From: Acetobacterium woodii
Lineage (GTDB): Bacteria; Bacillota; Clostridia; Eubacteriales; Eubacteriaceae
Assembly (NCBI GenBank): GCA_016213825.1
Contig: JACQZP010000026.1
Span: 248,001-312,000 of the forward strand
Direction: 5' to 3'
DNA length: 64,000 bases
The notes beneath the pieces are model-generated. The model worked only from the letters and a program-made list of their open reading frames with translations, did not search any database and was not told the origin of the DNA. Positions 1-8,705 of this stretch are shown here, piece after piece. The position numbers and the translations under genes were made by a program. Each line of letters begins with the position of its first letter. The stretch's first letter is position 1.

Positions 1-2
1 GT

Positions 3-323
3 TTTGGGGTTCAGGTTTCCTTCGATGCCAGTGATATCGTTTTTATGAAAGCAATATACCATCCAGATGAAAGTAAAATCGCAGCTCTTAGTGGTGCCGA
101 CGTTACCAAAGAAAAGGGCGCCGGTATTACCGAAGGTATGACCTATGATGAAGTGAAGAACCTGCTCGGTTCAGAGGGTCTGGAAGTGGTACAAGCAGCA
201 AACCCAGCTGATCCGAATACCCCCGTTGTTATGATGATCTGGTTTAATAAAAATGCGACAGGTTATTATATTGCCTTTGTGGGCGAGAAGGGAACCGTTA
301 GCAGTATTAATTATTATGAGTGA
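3..323 (+). CDS. C-terminal part of a small secreted or lipoprotein-like protein (5' end outside window)
   Basis: The reading frame is open from the left edge of the window, so the first ATG (base 45) is internal and the true start lies upstream. The visible ~106 residues contain ITEGMTYDEVKNLLG followed by a short beta-rich tail with WFN and GYYIAFV. This pattern (a helix with 'G-M-T-x-x-E-V' and then strands) resembles the SmpA/BLIP-like repeat found in many Gram-positive lipoproteins such as DUF3862 proteins. That assignment is by shape only and no signal peptide can be seen. A rho-independent terminator lies about 130 bases downstream. Confidence 0.6.
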   Translation, partial: FGVQVSFDASDIVFMKAIYHPDESKIAALSGADVTKEKGAGITEGMTYDEVKNLLGSEGLEVVQAANPADPNTPVVMMIWFNKNATGYYIAFVGEKGTVSSINYYE

Positions 324-454
324 TAAATAGCCTTGGTTGACTATTTGCTTACAGGGGTATAAGTACCGTTCCTTTTAGTTGGAACAGAGACGTTATGATG
401 TGTAAATAAACTATGTAAAAATTTTTAACGCTGCTCTCAATCTATACTAAGAGT

Positions 455-486
455 TTTAGCACTGGTTTTATATCAGTGCTTTTTTG
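455..486 (+). terminator. Rho-independent terminator
   Basis: Stem AGCACTG (458-464) pairs with CAGTGCT (474-480) over a 9-base loop and is followed by a run of six T. It separates the left-edge gene from the sigma factor gene. Confidence 0.75.
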
Positions 487-584
487 TGAGGTATCCAACA
501 ATTTTATTTTTTTAAAAATTTTGGGAAGAAAACCGTGGGCTCAGCCGTTATATAGATGTGCAGAAAAAACGGAGGTGGAATTTG

Positions 585-1145
585 TTGAAAGAAAAAAAAG
601 AAGGGGAAACTGACGATGCGTTAATTAAGAAATATATCACAACCGGAAATTCTGGTTATTTCGGACCCATCGTTGAACGATATGAACGATATGCATATGT
701 TTATGCTTATTCTCTTCTTAAAAACGAATTTGACGCACAGGATGTGGTGGCGGAAAGTTTTTTAAAGGCATTTACTAAAATTAAACAGTATCGGTTGGAC
801 AGCAGTTTTAAAAACTGGTTTCTGAAAATTGTTCATAACAACAGTCTCGATTTGTTGAGAAAAAACAAAACGATGGTTTATCTGGATGATCAGGAAAACG
901 GCGAAAGCCTGTTTGCCGATGAGGCGCTGAGTTATGACAACATTGATTCATTAGATTTTGGTGAGCTTAAAAAATCTCTTGATCTGTTGCCCCACGAACT
1001 CAAAGGGGCGGTGATCCTTCGATATTATTATGACTGGGACTATAAAAAGATCTGTGAATTTTTAAATATTCCCATGGGAACCCTATCCTCCCGGTTGAAC
1101 CGGGCCTGTAAAAAACTCAAAAACCTATATGAAGGAGGAATGTGA
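585..1145 (+). CDS. RNA polymerase ECF-type sigma-70 factor
   Basis: An alternative sigma factor of about 186 residues, the usual ECF size. Region 2 is seen around FGPIVERYERYAYVYAYSLL and the conserved DAQDVVAESFLKAF stretch. Region 4 is seen near the C-terminus with LPHELKGAVILRYYYD, DYKKICEFLNIPMGT and LSSRLNRACKKLK, an HTH typical of sigma-70 region 4. The start is taken as TTG 585 because GGAGGTGG (571-578) lies 6 bases before it; a GTG at 558 would put that site inside the gene. The stop overlaps the next gene's GTG start. Its target promoters are unknown; the downstream bactofilin-like envelope protein is a plausible one. Confidence 0.9.
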   Translation: MKEKKEGETDDALIKKYITTGNSGYFGPIVERYERYAYVYAYSLLKNEFDAQDVVAESFLKAFTKIKQYRLDSSFKNWFLKIVHNNSLDLLRKNKTMVYLDDQENGESLFADEALSYDNIDSLDFGELKKSLDLLPHELKGAVILRYYYDWDYKKICEFLNIPMGTLSSRLNRACKKLKNLYEGGM

Positions 1146-1537
1146 CAATGAACGAATGTGATAAAATGATGTCCTGTCTGGGCTTTAATGAAACCACCGT
1201 GAAAAATTATGTAAATGCCATTCCATTTACCAGCCGAAAATTGGATATTATGAAACGGATCAGCCAGCAGGCCGGTATGGAAACCACCGGGAATTCAGAT
1301 TTGTTTGCCCTATTTTATATTTTGTCCATCGCCTTTTCCGTTATGGTGATGCGATTTATCGTCTTTGCCCAAACTGGCGATTCAACGGCAATTACGGTGT
1401 TCACAAGTATTGTCATCCGCTATTCTCACCAGCTCCAGAACAGTTTAACCGCCTTGTCGTTTTTACTTTCGGTCGTTATTTGTGTCGGAACAGGCTTTAT
1501 GATTAATCATTTGAAAAATGAGAATCATTTCTGTTAG
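1142..1537 (+). CDS. Small two-helix membrane protein coupled to the sigma factor (possible anti-sigma factor)
   Basis: About 130 residues, overlapping the sigma factor stop codon (GTGA). The ribosome site GGAGGA (1134-1139) also fits the ATG at 1148, so either start is possible. The N-terminal ~50 residues are soluble and are followed by two hydrophobic segments, roughly residues 54-75 (LFALFYILSIAFSV region) and 103-121 (LSFLLSVVICVGTGF). No zinc anti-sigma HxxxCxxC motif is visible. Position directly after an ECF sigma gene and the soluble-plus-membrane build suggest an anti-sigma or sensor partner, but this is inference; I do not recognise the family. Confidence 0.65.
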   Translation: MTMNECDKMMSCLGFNETTVKNYVNAIPFTSRKLDIMKRISQQAGMETTGNSDLFALFYILSIAFSVMVMRFIVFAQTGDSTAITVFTSIVIRYSHQLQNSLTALSFLLSVVICVGTGFMINHLKNENHFC

Positions 1538-1556
1538 GCTTAATAAATATAAAAAT

Positions 1557-1725
1557 AGGCATTTGCGAAATTAAAAAACATCAAACTACGGTTGCTTTGG
1601 GTGCAGTTTCCACAAACAATTTCGTAACGTGTAGGCGAACAGTTCATTGAACTGTCCGCCGTACAGTGTAGAAATTGTTTCGTGCGAAACTGGGCTCAAA
1701 GCTCACGGCACTTTCGCAATTACCT
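1557..1725. mobile_element. MITE-like palindromic element flanked by 12-bp direct repeats
   Basis: The two ends are near-perfect inverted repeats: AGGCATTTGCGAAA at the left and AGGTAATTGCGAAA read inward from the right. Almost the whole 169 bases can fold back on itself: AAACAATTTC (1614-1623) pairs with GAAATTGTTT (1671-1680), and ACAGTTCA pairs with TGAACTGT at the apex. The sequence TAAATATAAAAA occurs at 1544-1555 and again at 1725-1736, as expected for a target-site duplication. No ORF lies inside. It sits between the small membrane protein gene and the bactofilin-like gene, just upstream of the latter's ribosome site. Confidence 0.6.
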
Positions 1726-1752
1726 AAATATAAAAAATGAAGGAGAAAGAAA

Positions 1753-3045
1753 ATGTTTAAAAAAATAAGTGTATCAGTTTTAATGATGGTGATGGTATTG
1801 CTTCTCACCGTGTCTACTGCTTTCGGAGCTACCGATAAGAATACCAGTAGCTTTGAGGATTCAGCGGGGAATGTAAATATTGAAGGTCCATCGGTACCAA
1901 ATGCGGAATTTGCTTTTGCCGGATCAAATATCACCGCCAACTCGGTGTTTGATACAACCACCTTTTTTGCTGGTAATGCGATCACTTTAGATGGCGAATA
2001 CAACGGCGATGTTTTCGCAACTGGTAATACTGTAACGGTCAATGGGAAGATCAATGGGAACCTCTACACGGCAGCTAACCAAGTTATCATTAATGGTGAA
2101 ATAGTCCGGGATTTATTTGGGGCTTGTTCCGATCTGACCATCAGTAAATCAGCCAACATCAACCGAGATGCCTTTCTTGCCGGTGCCAACGTAAACATTG
2201 ATGGAACCGTGGGACGAAATCTTCGGGCTGGAGCTGGAAACGTTTCGATTAATGGCGTTGTCAAAGGCTTTGTCGAAACGGACGTGGATCAACTGGCAAT
2301 CAACAGTGGTGCAACCATTGCCGGACCAATCAATAACCGCAGTGCCAACGAAGCCATTGTATCTCCAGGAGCTAGCGCCCCTGCTGTTAATTGGGAAAAG
2401 GTTACAGAAGAACAGGCGATTAAAGAAAATCAGGGACCATCAGTTGGCTCAATTCTGCTATCCATTATCACCAAACTGGCATTTATTCTAGTAATCTGGG
2501 TATTGATCACATTCCTGACGAAAGAGTTTAATGCCAATACCTCAATTTTGGCGAAAAAGCATATTTTAGCTTCATTGGGAATCGGGGCAGGATTCTTTTT
2601 TCTGACACCATTGGCATTAATTGTGTCCTTTATTATTTACGTACCTTTTGGGATAGCCATGACTCTTGGGATCATCGCCATGTCAATCTTGGCAATGCCA
2701 GTAGCGGCAGTGGTCTTTTCCAAACTGCTGACTCGATTCTTTGATGATAAAATGAAACCGCTGCTTAGCTCATTTGTATCAATTCTGATTATCGCCGTCG
2801 CTGCCATCATATTGGGATACATTCCAATTGTAAACTTCCTTGTGTTCCTGTTCCTGGATGTTGTGGGAGTGGGCTTTATTTGCTACAATGTGCTGTTCAC
2901 CAATAAAAAATTGAAAGATGAACGGGCAGAAGCGAATGCGGGGATTTTAATGATCGATGAAACAATTGAAAAAGAAGATAATTCAGTAGCTGTTGTGGAA
3001 TCAGCGGAAGTGATTAATCTAAATGATGACGATACCATTAAATAA
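1753..3045 (+). CDS. Bactofilin-like polymer-forming protein with C-terminal membrane domain
   Basis: 430 residues with RBS AAGGAGAAAG just upstream. An N-terminal signal peptide (residues ~1-25, SVLMMVMVLLLTVSTAFGA) is followed by a run of short beta-helical repeats (~55-195) with the repeated 'G-x-V/I-N-G-x-I' pattern (for example VTVNGKINGNLYTA and VNIDGTVGRNLRAG), characteristic of bactofilin/polymer-forming cytoskeletal domains. The C-terminal half (~230-390) holds several hydrophobic membrane spans and ends in an acidic cytoplasmic tail. An exported beta-helix fused to a polytopic membrane domain is common in Firmicutes and differs from the soluble cytoskeletal bactofilins. Likely an envelope protein; possible member of the upstream sigma factor's regulon. 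Confidence 0.8.
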   Translation: MFKKISVSVLMMVMVLLLTVSTAFGATDKNTSSFEDSAGNVNIEGPSVPNAEFAFAGSNITANSVFDTTTFFAGNAITLDGEYNGDVFATGNTVTVNGKINGNLYTAANQVIINGEIVRDLFGACSDLTISKSANINRDAFLAGANVNIDGTVGRNLRAGAGNVSINGVVKGFVETDVDQLAINSGATIAGPINNRSANEAIVSPGASAPAVNWEKVTEEQAIKENQGPSVGSILLSIITKLAFILVIWVLITFLTKEFNANTSILAKKHILASLGIGAGFFFLTPLALIVSFIIYVPFGIAMTLGIIAMSILAMPVAAVVFSKLLTRFFDDKMKPLLSSFVSILIIAVAAIILGYIPIVNFLVFLFLDVVGVGFICYNVLFTNKKLKDERAEANAGILMIDETIEKEDNSVAVVESAEVINLNDDDTIK

Positions 3046-3057
3046 ATATTGCTAAAC

Positions 3058-3091
3058 AAAAACAGGCATCTTCACAGGTGCCTGTTTTTTG
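3058..3091. terminator. Bidirectional rho-independent terminator
   Basis: AACAGGCA pairs with TGCCTGTT over a short loop, with A-rich sequence on the left and a T run on the right. It serves the bactofilin-like gene on the plus strand and possibly the converging chemotaxis pseudogene on the minus strand. Confidence 0.75.
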
Positions 3092-3144
3092 TTTGGATTT
3101 CACAGATAAATTGCGATCAAGAGACGGGACAACTATTATAACTT

Positions 3145-5007
3145 TTAGTACTTATCCATCTCCATATCATCTAGGTCGATCCGGGGAGCGGTCGGGGTGG
3201 AATCTTCCGGCACTACCGATCTTTTTGTTACTTGTTGTGGTGGCATGACGCGATGGGCTGATCCTTTTCTTTTTATCTTGAAAGCGCTAACCATCTGCTT
3301 GAGCATTTCGGCCTGGCCGGACAGTTCTTCGCTGGCACCAGCACTTTCCTCGGCTGTGGCCGAGTTGGTCTGAACTACCGTCGAAACCTGTTCAATGCCC
3401 TGGGTGATCTGGGCGATTTCAGTGGCCTGATCGTTGGAGGCACGGGCGATGTTGCCAACCAAACTGGTTACTTTTTCAATTTCGTTGAGAATCTCAACTA
3501 AACTGGATGCCGTTTCATCGGCAATTTTGGTGCCAGTCTCAACCTTGTCAATCGAGCCTTCGATGAGACCGGTGGTTTCTTTGGCGGCTTCGGCACTACG
3601 GGCAGCCAGAGAACGGACTTCTTCGGCTACAACGGCAAAGCCTTTGCCGTGTTGGCCAGCCCGGGCAGCTTCGACAGCGGCGTTAAGCGCCAGTATATTG
3701 GTCTGGAAGGCAATATCGTCAATGACCTTAATGATTTTTGAAATACTATTAGAGGATTCGTTAATGTCAATCATGGCCGCGACCATCTTGGTCATCTGTT
3801 CATTACCAACCTCGGCGTTGCTGCGAACTTCTAAAGCCCGTTCATTGGCTTCATTGGCATGGGAGGCGTTTCGTTTGGTTTCACCAGCCACCTCTTCAAT
3901 CGAAGCATTCAGTTGTTGAATGGCACTGGCCTGTTCGGTAGTACCTTGAGATAAAGCCTGTCCACCATCGGAAATCTGCCGTGCTCCGGCTTCAACCTGA
4001 CTGGCAGCTTCACTGATTTCATTCATGGTTTCACTGAGGGTGGCGGTAATTCCATTAAGCGCTGTTTTTATCGCTTGGAAATCGCCCAGATACTCGGCCG
4101 TGATTTCCAGATCAAGGTTGCCATTACCCATTTCTTCCAAGGTATTAGTAATTTCACTCACATATTGTTTTAGTGCTGAAATGGTTTGGTTCATATCATT
4201 TTTAATTAAAATATAATCACCATTGTAATTACCAACCATGCCAGTATTGAGATTCCCTTGAGCCAATTCTTTAAGCGTTTCGGATGCTTCTGTCAATGGT
4301 TCGATCACAGCATCCAGGGTGCTATTGATACCCTCTACAATTTTAGCGAAATCTCCCTCGTGTCTCTGGACATTAGCCCGAGTATCCAAACGGCCTTCTA
4401 ATGCCGCCTGCGACAGCATGTTTGCATCCTCAACCAGAGCATTGATCGATTCAACACATTTGTTCACCGAGTCACCGAGGATCTGGAAGGTACTATGGAC
4501 ATCCTGAGTATCTTCATCTTCCGCGGCAAGCACAATATTTACCGCCATATTTCCAACGGAAAGCTTGGTAAGACCATCGACCAACTTTTCAGTCTCATTT
4601 TGTTGGTAAGCAGCGATTTTATCATGCGTCGCTCCGCTTGTTTGATGGCGGTGAGATCGGTGATGATTTCCAGTGCACCAATCGTTTTTCCAGAACGATC
4701 GGTGATGGGAACACCTGTATATGAAATATCCAGATCCGAACCAACTGGGTGGGCATCTGTTTCACTGGTTGCAGCACAACCAGAACTCATCGCTTTTGAA
4801 CAGGCACAATTTTCAGTACGACAATCTGAGGTATCAAAAAGGTTATAACAATTTTTGCCAATTGCTTCAGTTTTGTCAAGCCCAGCGATCTGAGCACCCA
4901 ATTCGTTCAAATAGTGAATCACATAATCATTATCAATGATCAAAACCGGACTGGGCAATAACATCGATGAATCCAACCAAAGCGTCAAGTGTATCGTTCA
5001 CACCTTC
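3145..5007 (-). pseudogene. Decayed methyl-accepting chemotaxis protein (N-terminus lost, two frameshifts)
   Basis: Reading inward from base 5007 the frame gives EGVNDTLDALVGFIDV. One extra base near 4957-4958 then moves the frame to PSPVLIIDNDY and a PAS domain (to about 4630), and one missing base near 4623-4628 returns the original frame (IAAYQQNETEKLVDGLTKL). The HAMP-like repeats and methyl-accepting signalling domain then read intact to the stop (open frame 3145-4584). The signalling part is nearly identical to the MCP at 5240-8413, including the hairpin-tip region and the DDMEMDKY tail. A stop codon directly precedes EGVN, so sensor and membrane segments are missing. The open C-terminal module could still be translated from an internal start, but no convincing ribosome site was found. 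Confidence 0.8.
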
Positions 5008-5189
5008 TTAGAATAAATGGTATAAAATAGCCCGAACTAAAGAAAAATTTTACTGTCTGTTCACATTTTATAAATAAAAAATTATATGTAGTTAAATTAT
5101 AAAAATGATAAAGACTATTAATTTTTAATCAAAATGAAATAATCGTTTTGTTTAAAAAAGACCAAGCGGGGTGATCTTATAAATATATT

Positions 5190-5223
5190 AAAAAGCAGGT
5201 ACCGATATGGTTCCTGCTTTTTT
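5190..5223. terminator. Terminator downstream of chemotaxis gene (minus strand; works in both directions)
   Basis: AAAGCAGG (5192-5199) pairs with CCTGCTTT (5213-5220), with A-rich and T-rich flanks on either side. It ends the MCP transcript that reads leftwards. Confidence 0.75.
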
Positions 5224-5239
5224 GATTAAAAGATTTTAG

Positions 5240-8200
5240 CTAGTATTTATCCATCTCCATATCATCCAGGACGATCCGGGGTGGAGCTGGTGGATTTTCT
5301 GCCGGTTTTACTGTTTTTTCAACCGGGGTGGAGGAAGCATGGTGAGTAGAGCCCTTTTTCTTTAATTTAAAAGCACCAACCATTTGCTTGAGCATTTCGG
5401 CCTGACCGGACAGTTCCTCACTGGCAGCAGCACTTTCCTCGGCAGTGGCGGAGTTGGTCTGAACCACGGTGGAAACCTGTTCAATGCCCTGGGTGATTTG
5501 AGCGATTTCAGTGGCTTGATCATTAGAGGCTCGGGCGATGTTGCCCACTAGACCAGTTACTTTTTCAATTTCATTCAAAATTTCAACTAAGCTGGCGGCC
5601 GTTTCATCGGCAATTTTTGTTCCAGCTTCGACCTTGTCAATTGAACCTTCAATGAGACCAGTGGTTTCTTTGGCAGCTTCGGCGCTGCGGGCAGCCAGTG
5701 ATCGGACTTCTTCGGCAACAACGGCAAAGCCTTTGCCGTGTTGGCCAGCCCGGGCGGCTTCGACTGCGGCGTTTAGAGCCAGAATGTTGGTCTGGAAGGC
5801 GATATCGTCAATGACCTTGATAATTTTTGAAATGCTTTTAGAGGATTCGTTAATGTCGATCATGGCAGCAACCATCTTGGTCATCTGTTCATTACCAACC
5901 TCGGCGTTACTGCGAACCTCCAGGGCCCGTTCATTAGCTTCATTGGCATGTGAGGCGTTCTTTTTCGTTTCTCCCGCCACTTCTTCAATGGAGGCATTGA
6001 GTTGTTGGATGGCACTGGCTTGTTCGGTAGTCCCTTGAGATAAGGCCTGTCCACCATCAGAAATCTGTCGTGCACCGGCTTCTACCTGTCCGGCGGCTTC
6101 GTTAATTTCTGCCATGGTTTCGCTGAGGGTGGCGGCGATTCCATTGAGACCGGTTTTAATGGCCTGGAAATCGCCCAGATATTCGGCCGTAATTTCCATA
6201 TCCAGGTTACCGTTACCCATTTCGGCCAGGGTATTGGCAATCTCATCAACATAGCTTTTTAGGAAGGCAACGGTCTGGTTCATTGCGTCTTTAATTTGGG
6301 TGTAATCACCGTTGTAGTTACCAACCATACCGGTGTTCAGATTGCCTCTGGCGAGTTCCTGAAGGGTATCTGAAGCTTCCTTGACCGGTGCAACTACGGC
6401 ATCCAGAGTGGCATTAACACCATCAACAATTTTGGCGAAGTCGCCCTGATGCTTGCTGGCATCGGCCCTTGTACTCAGTTTGCCATCAATCCCGGCCTGA
6501 GCGAGCATGCTCGCATCATCAATTAGATTGCCAATGGATTGTCTCACATCAGCCAAGGTTCCCCCAATTTTGTGGAACTGGGTGCTGACCTCGGTGGTGT
6601 ATTCATCGGGTTCACCTATATTCATGTCAAAGTTGAGATTTCCCTGGGCTAAGCAGCTCAGGTTATTTTCAAGGCGGGTGACCTCATTGCTGGTATAGGT
6701 GCTGACCCGGATAATCGGGGTTAAGTCGGTGACGACTTCGACGAAGCCAATATTTTCACCGTTTCTATTTTTAAGATAAGCGGTATCTTGCTTGTTGTTT
6801 CGACCAACCCATTCGAAATAGCTGTCGCTTAAACCTTGATCAACCAGACGTCGAATCCCGCAGCCTTCGGTTCGACAAATATCGGCATTAGCATTGTAGC
6901 AGTCCATACCACAGGCTGAATTGCGATCTTTAATGACACCATTGGCAATCATTAAATCGGCAAAAGGTTTATTTAAAAATGTCCATTTCATATCCATATC
7001 GGTAACGTGAACAGGGAACGGAATAGCATCGATAATGGCTTCATACCAGACCATTTTATCCACTACGGTATCCAGGGTGGCGTTAACACCTTCAACGATT
7101 TCTTTGAAACCGCCATTAAACGCTTCGGCATTTCCACGGGTTTCCCATTGACCATTGATGGCAGCCTGAGCAAGCATCGTGGCTTCGGAGATCAAACCGC
7201 GAATGGTTTCTGTTGTCAGTTTCAGCGCCGGGGCAATTTCGTCCTGGGGATCTCTTAACTCGATGTTTGCAGACACATCACCATTGGCAATCTGGTTCAT
7301 GGTGCCGATCACCACATTCTGGAGATCATCGGCCAGTTGGTTCATGGAGGTGGTCATTTCACCGACCTCATCTTTGGAGTCCACTTTCAGACGTACGCCC
7401 AGATGTCCCTGGGTTATTTCTTTGATCATGTGATTTAGCGAAATAATCGGCTTGGTGATTTTTCGGGCTAGAATATAGGTAGCCAGACCGCCGACTAACA
7501 AAATCAGCAAGGATGCAATCACTATGACATTTCTCAGATTGTTAATGGGAGCCAGCACATCACTTTCAAATTTGGTGACGATGAGAGTCCAGTTGGTTCC
7601 GGGAATCGGGGCAGTATAGGCCAATTTTTGGTCGCCCTTATAGTTGTAGGCAATACTTCCGGTTTGTTCCACACCCAAATCCTGGATGGCTAGTCCGAAA
7701 TCTTTTAAAGGCCCATTAGCATCGATTTCTTTGAAAATGTTGGTTTGATCCAGGATCAGCTGATCATTGGGATGAGCCATGACGGCTCCGTCTTCATTAA
7801 TGACCATGCCGTATTTTCTGACTCCGTCACCCATGCCATTGGTGACATCTTTCATAAAGGTGGGATCTCGCCGTCCGACGAGTAGACCAACCACTTGACC
7901 ATTGTTTTTAATAGGAGCCACTTCAAAGACAACAGGGGCGTTGGTGACCTGGCTGATGGCAACATCAGAAATGGAGGTGTTGCCGGCAAAGCCCTCTTTA
8001 TACCAGAATTGACCCTCTGATTTAAATTCCTGGCCGCCTTTGATATACCTGGCGTTGCCGTTCATATCCATTACTGCAATGTCCTGATATCCCAGACGAT
8101 CCACATCCCCGGAGATGGAGGTAACCTGAGTGTTCCAGTCCATAGTGGCGGTTCGTGCCCGGAGGGCAATTTCATCTAAGATTGAAAGATTACCGTGGAT

Positions 8201-8413
8201 GATAGCGCCAATATGGCCGGCTCCTTCTGTGGCAAAAGCTTCTTCCTGAGTACGGGATTCATTAGTCAGGGCAGCTGACCCTAAATTGATGGCAATCAGT
8301 CCCAGAGTGAGAACTGCAGCGGCTAGAATAAGCGTTGTAAATAATACTAGTTTGGTGGATAGCCGCATTTTTACAGAGGTTTGATTGTGTTCTTTTGTTT
8401 GTGTGTCTTTCAT
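5240..8413 (-). CDS. Methyl-accepting chemotaxis protein with Cache sensor, HAMP and cysteine-rich PAS domains
   Basis: About 1057 residues. The start at 8413 ([11 protein letters not shown]) is chosen because AAGGAG lies 7 bases upstream; the longer frame to 8497 would swallow that site. Order: TM1 (~19-42), extracellular dCache-like sensor (~45-305), TM2 (~310-332, [19 protein letters not shown]), HAMP, a second HAMP-like segment, PAS (~470-580) carrying CGMDC...C...C cysteines, further HAMP-like repeats, then the cytoplasmic signalling domain with the conserved tip ([17 protein letters not shown]). It ends after a proline-rich linker in DDMEMDKY. A sigma-D-type promoter lies upstream. Ligand unknown. 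Acts at the membrane to control CheA/CheW. Confidence 0.93.
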   Translation of the reverse strand: MKDTQTKEHNQTSVKMRLSTKLVLFTTLILAAAVLTLGLIAINLGSAALTNESRTQEEAFATEGAGHIGAIIHGNLSILDEIALRARTATMDWNTQVTSISGDVDRLGYQDIAVMDMNGNARYIKGGQEFKSEGQFWYKEGFAGNTSISDVAISQVTNAPVVFEVAPIKNNGQVVGLLVGRRDPTFMKDVTNGMGDGVRKYGMVINEDGAVMAHPNDQLILDQTNIFKEIDANGPLKDFGLAIQDLGVEQTGSIAYNYKGDQKLAYTAPIPGTNWTLIVTKFESDVLAPINNLRNVIVIASLLILLVGGLATYILARKITKPIISLNHMIKEITQGHLGVRLKVDSKDEVGEMTTSMNQLADDLQNVVIGTMNQIANGDVSANIELRDPQDEIAPALKLTTETIRGLISEATMLAQAAINGQWETRGNAEAFNGGFKEIVEGVNATLDTVVDKMVWYEAIIDAIPFPVHVTDMDMKWTFLNKPFADLMIANGVIKDRNSACGMDCYNANADICRTEGCGIRRLVDQGLSDSYFEWVGRNNKQDTAYLKNRNGENIGFVEVVTDLTPIIRVSTYTSNEVTRLENNLSCLAQGNLNFDMNIGEPDEYTTEVSTQFHKIGGTLADVRQSIGNLIDDASMLAQAGIDGKLSTRADASKHQGDFAKIVDGVNATLDAVVAPVKEASDTLQELARGNLNTGMVGNYNGDYTQIKDAMNQTVAFLKSYVDEIANTLAEMGNGNLDMEITAEYLGDFQAIKTGLNGIAATLSETMAEINEAAGQVEAGARQISDGGQALSQGTTEQASAIQQLNASIEEVAGETKKNASHANEANERALEVRSNAEVGNEQMTKMVAAMIDINESSKSISKIIKVIDDIAFQTNILALNAAVEAARAGQHGKGFAVVAEEVRSLAARSAEAAKETTGLIEGSIDKVEAGTKIADETAASLVEILNEIEKVTGLVGNIARASNDQATEIAQITQGIEQVSTVVQTNSATAEESAAASEELSGQAEMLKQMVGAFKLKKKGSTHHASSTPVEKTVKPAENPPAPPRIVLDDMEMDKY

Positions 8414-8546
8414 GATATTGCTCCTTTCTGAATGGTACATAAAACGAAGTGTGATTGGACGAAATGGACTGATCTTGTTTTTAATTGAGATTTTCACACA
8501 AACATAGATCAGTCATTCCACTGTAATCGATTACCCTCATATTAAT

Positions 8547-8573
8547 ATATCGACAAATAGACATACAGTTTTA
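8547..8573 (-). promoter_or_regulatory. Sigma-28 (SigD/FliA) type promoter for the MCP gene
   Basis: On the minus strand TAAAACTG is followed by 11 bases and then GTCGATAT, close to the flagellar sigma consensus TAAA-N15-GCCGATAA. It lies about 135 bases before the chosen start of the MCP at 8413, which fits co-regulation with motility. Confidence 0.6.
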
Positions 8574-8654
8574 GAAAAATTTTGTTTGAATCAGGTAATT
8601 AAACTATCTGGTTATTTGGGGGTCAATTACCGGAACCGAAATTTATTCTATTGA

Positions 8655-8687
8655 TGAAAACAGACGTCTTTTACGACGCCTGTTTTT
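8655..8687. terminator. Bidirectional terminator between two chemotaxis genes
   Basis: AAAACAGACGTC (8657-8668) pairs with GACGCCTGTTTT (8675-8686) with one mismatch. Followed by T on both strands; ends the leftward transcript of the next MCP. Confidence 0.7.
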
Positions 8688-8705
8688 GAAAGTGTGTGTA
8701 GCCGT

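Noticed and set aside
2198-2491. 97-codon frame overlapping the bactofilin-like gene
   Set aside because: It lies inside the repeat region in another frame with no ribosome site; the long frame is clearly the gene.
5538-6038. Long open frames antisense to the chemotaxis genes (also 3434-3919, 9097-9351, 19049-19465)
   Set aside because: They mirror the repetitive MCP coding sequence, have no ribosome sites and recur at the same place in each paralogue, so they are shadows of the real genes.
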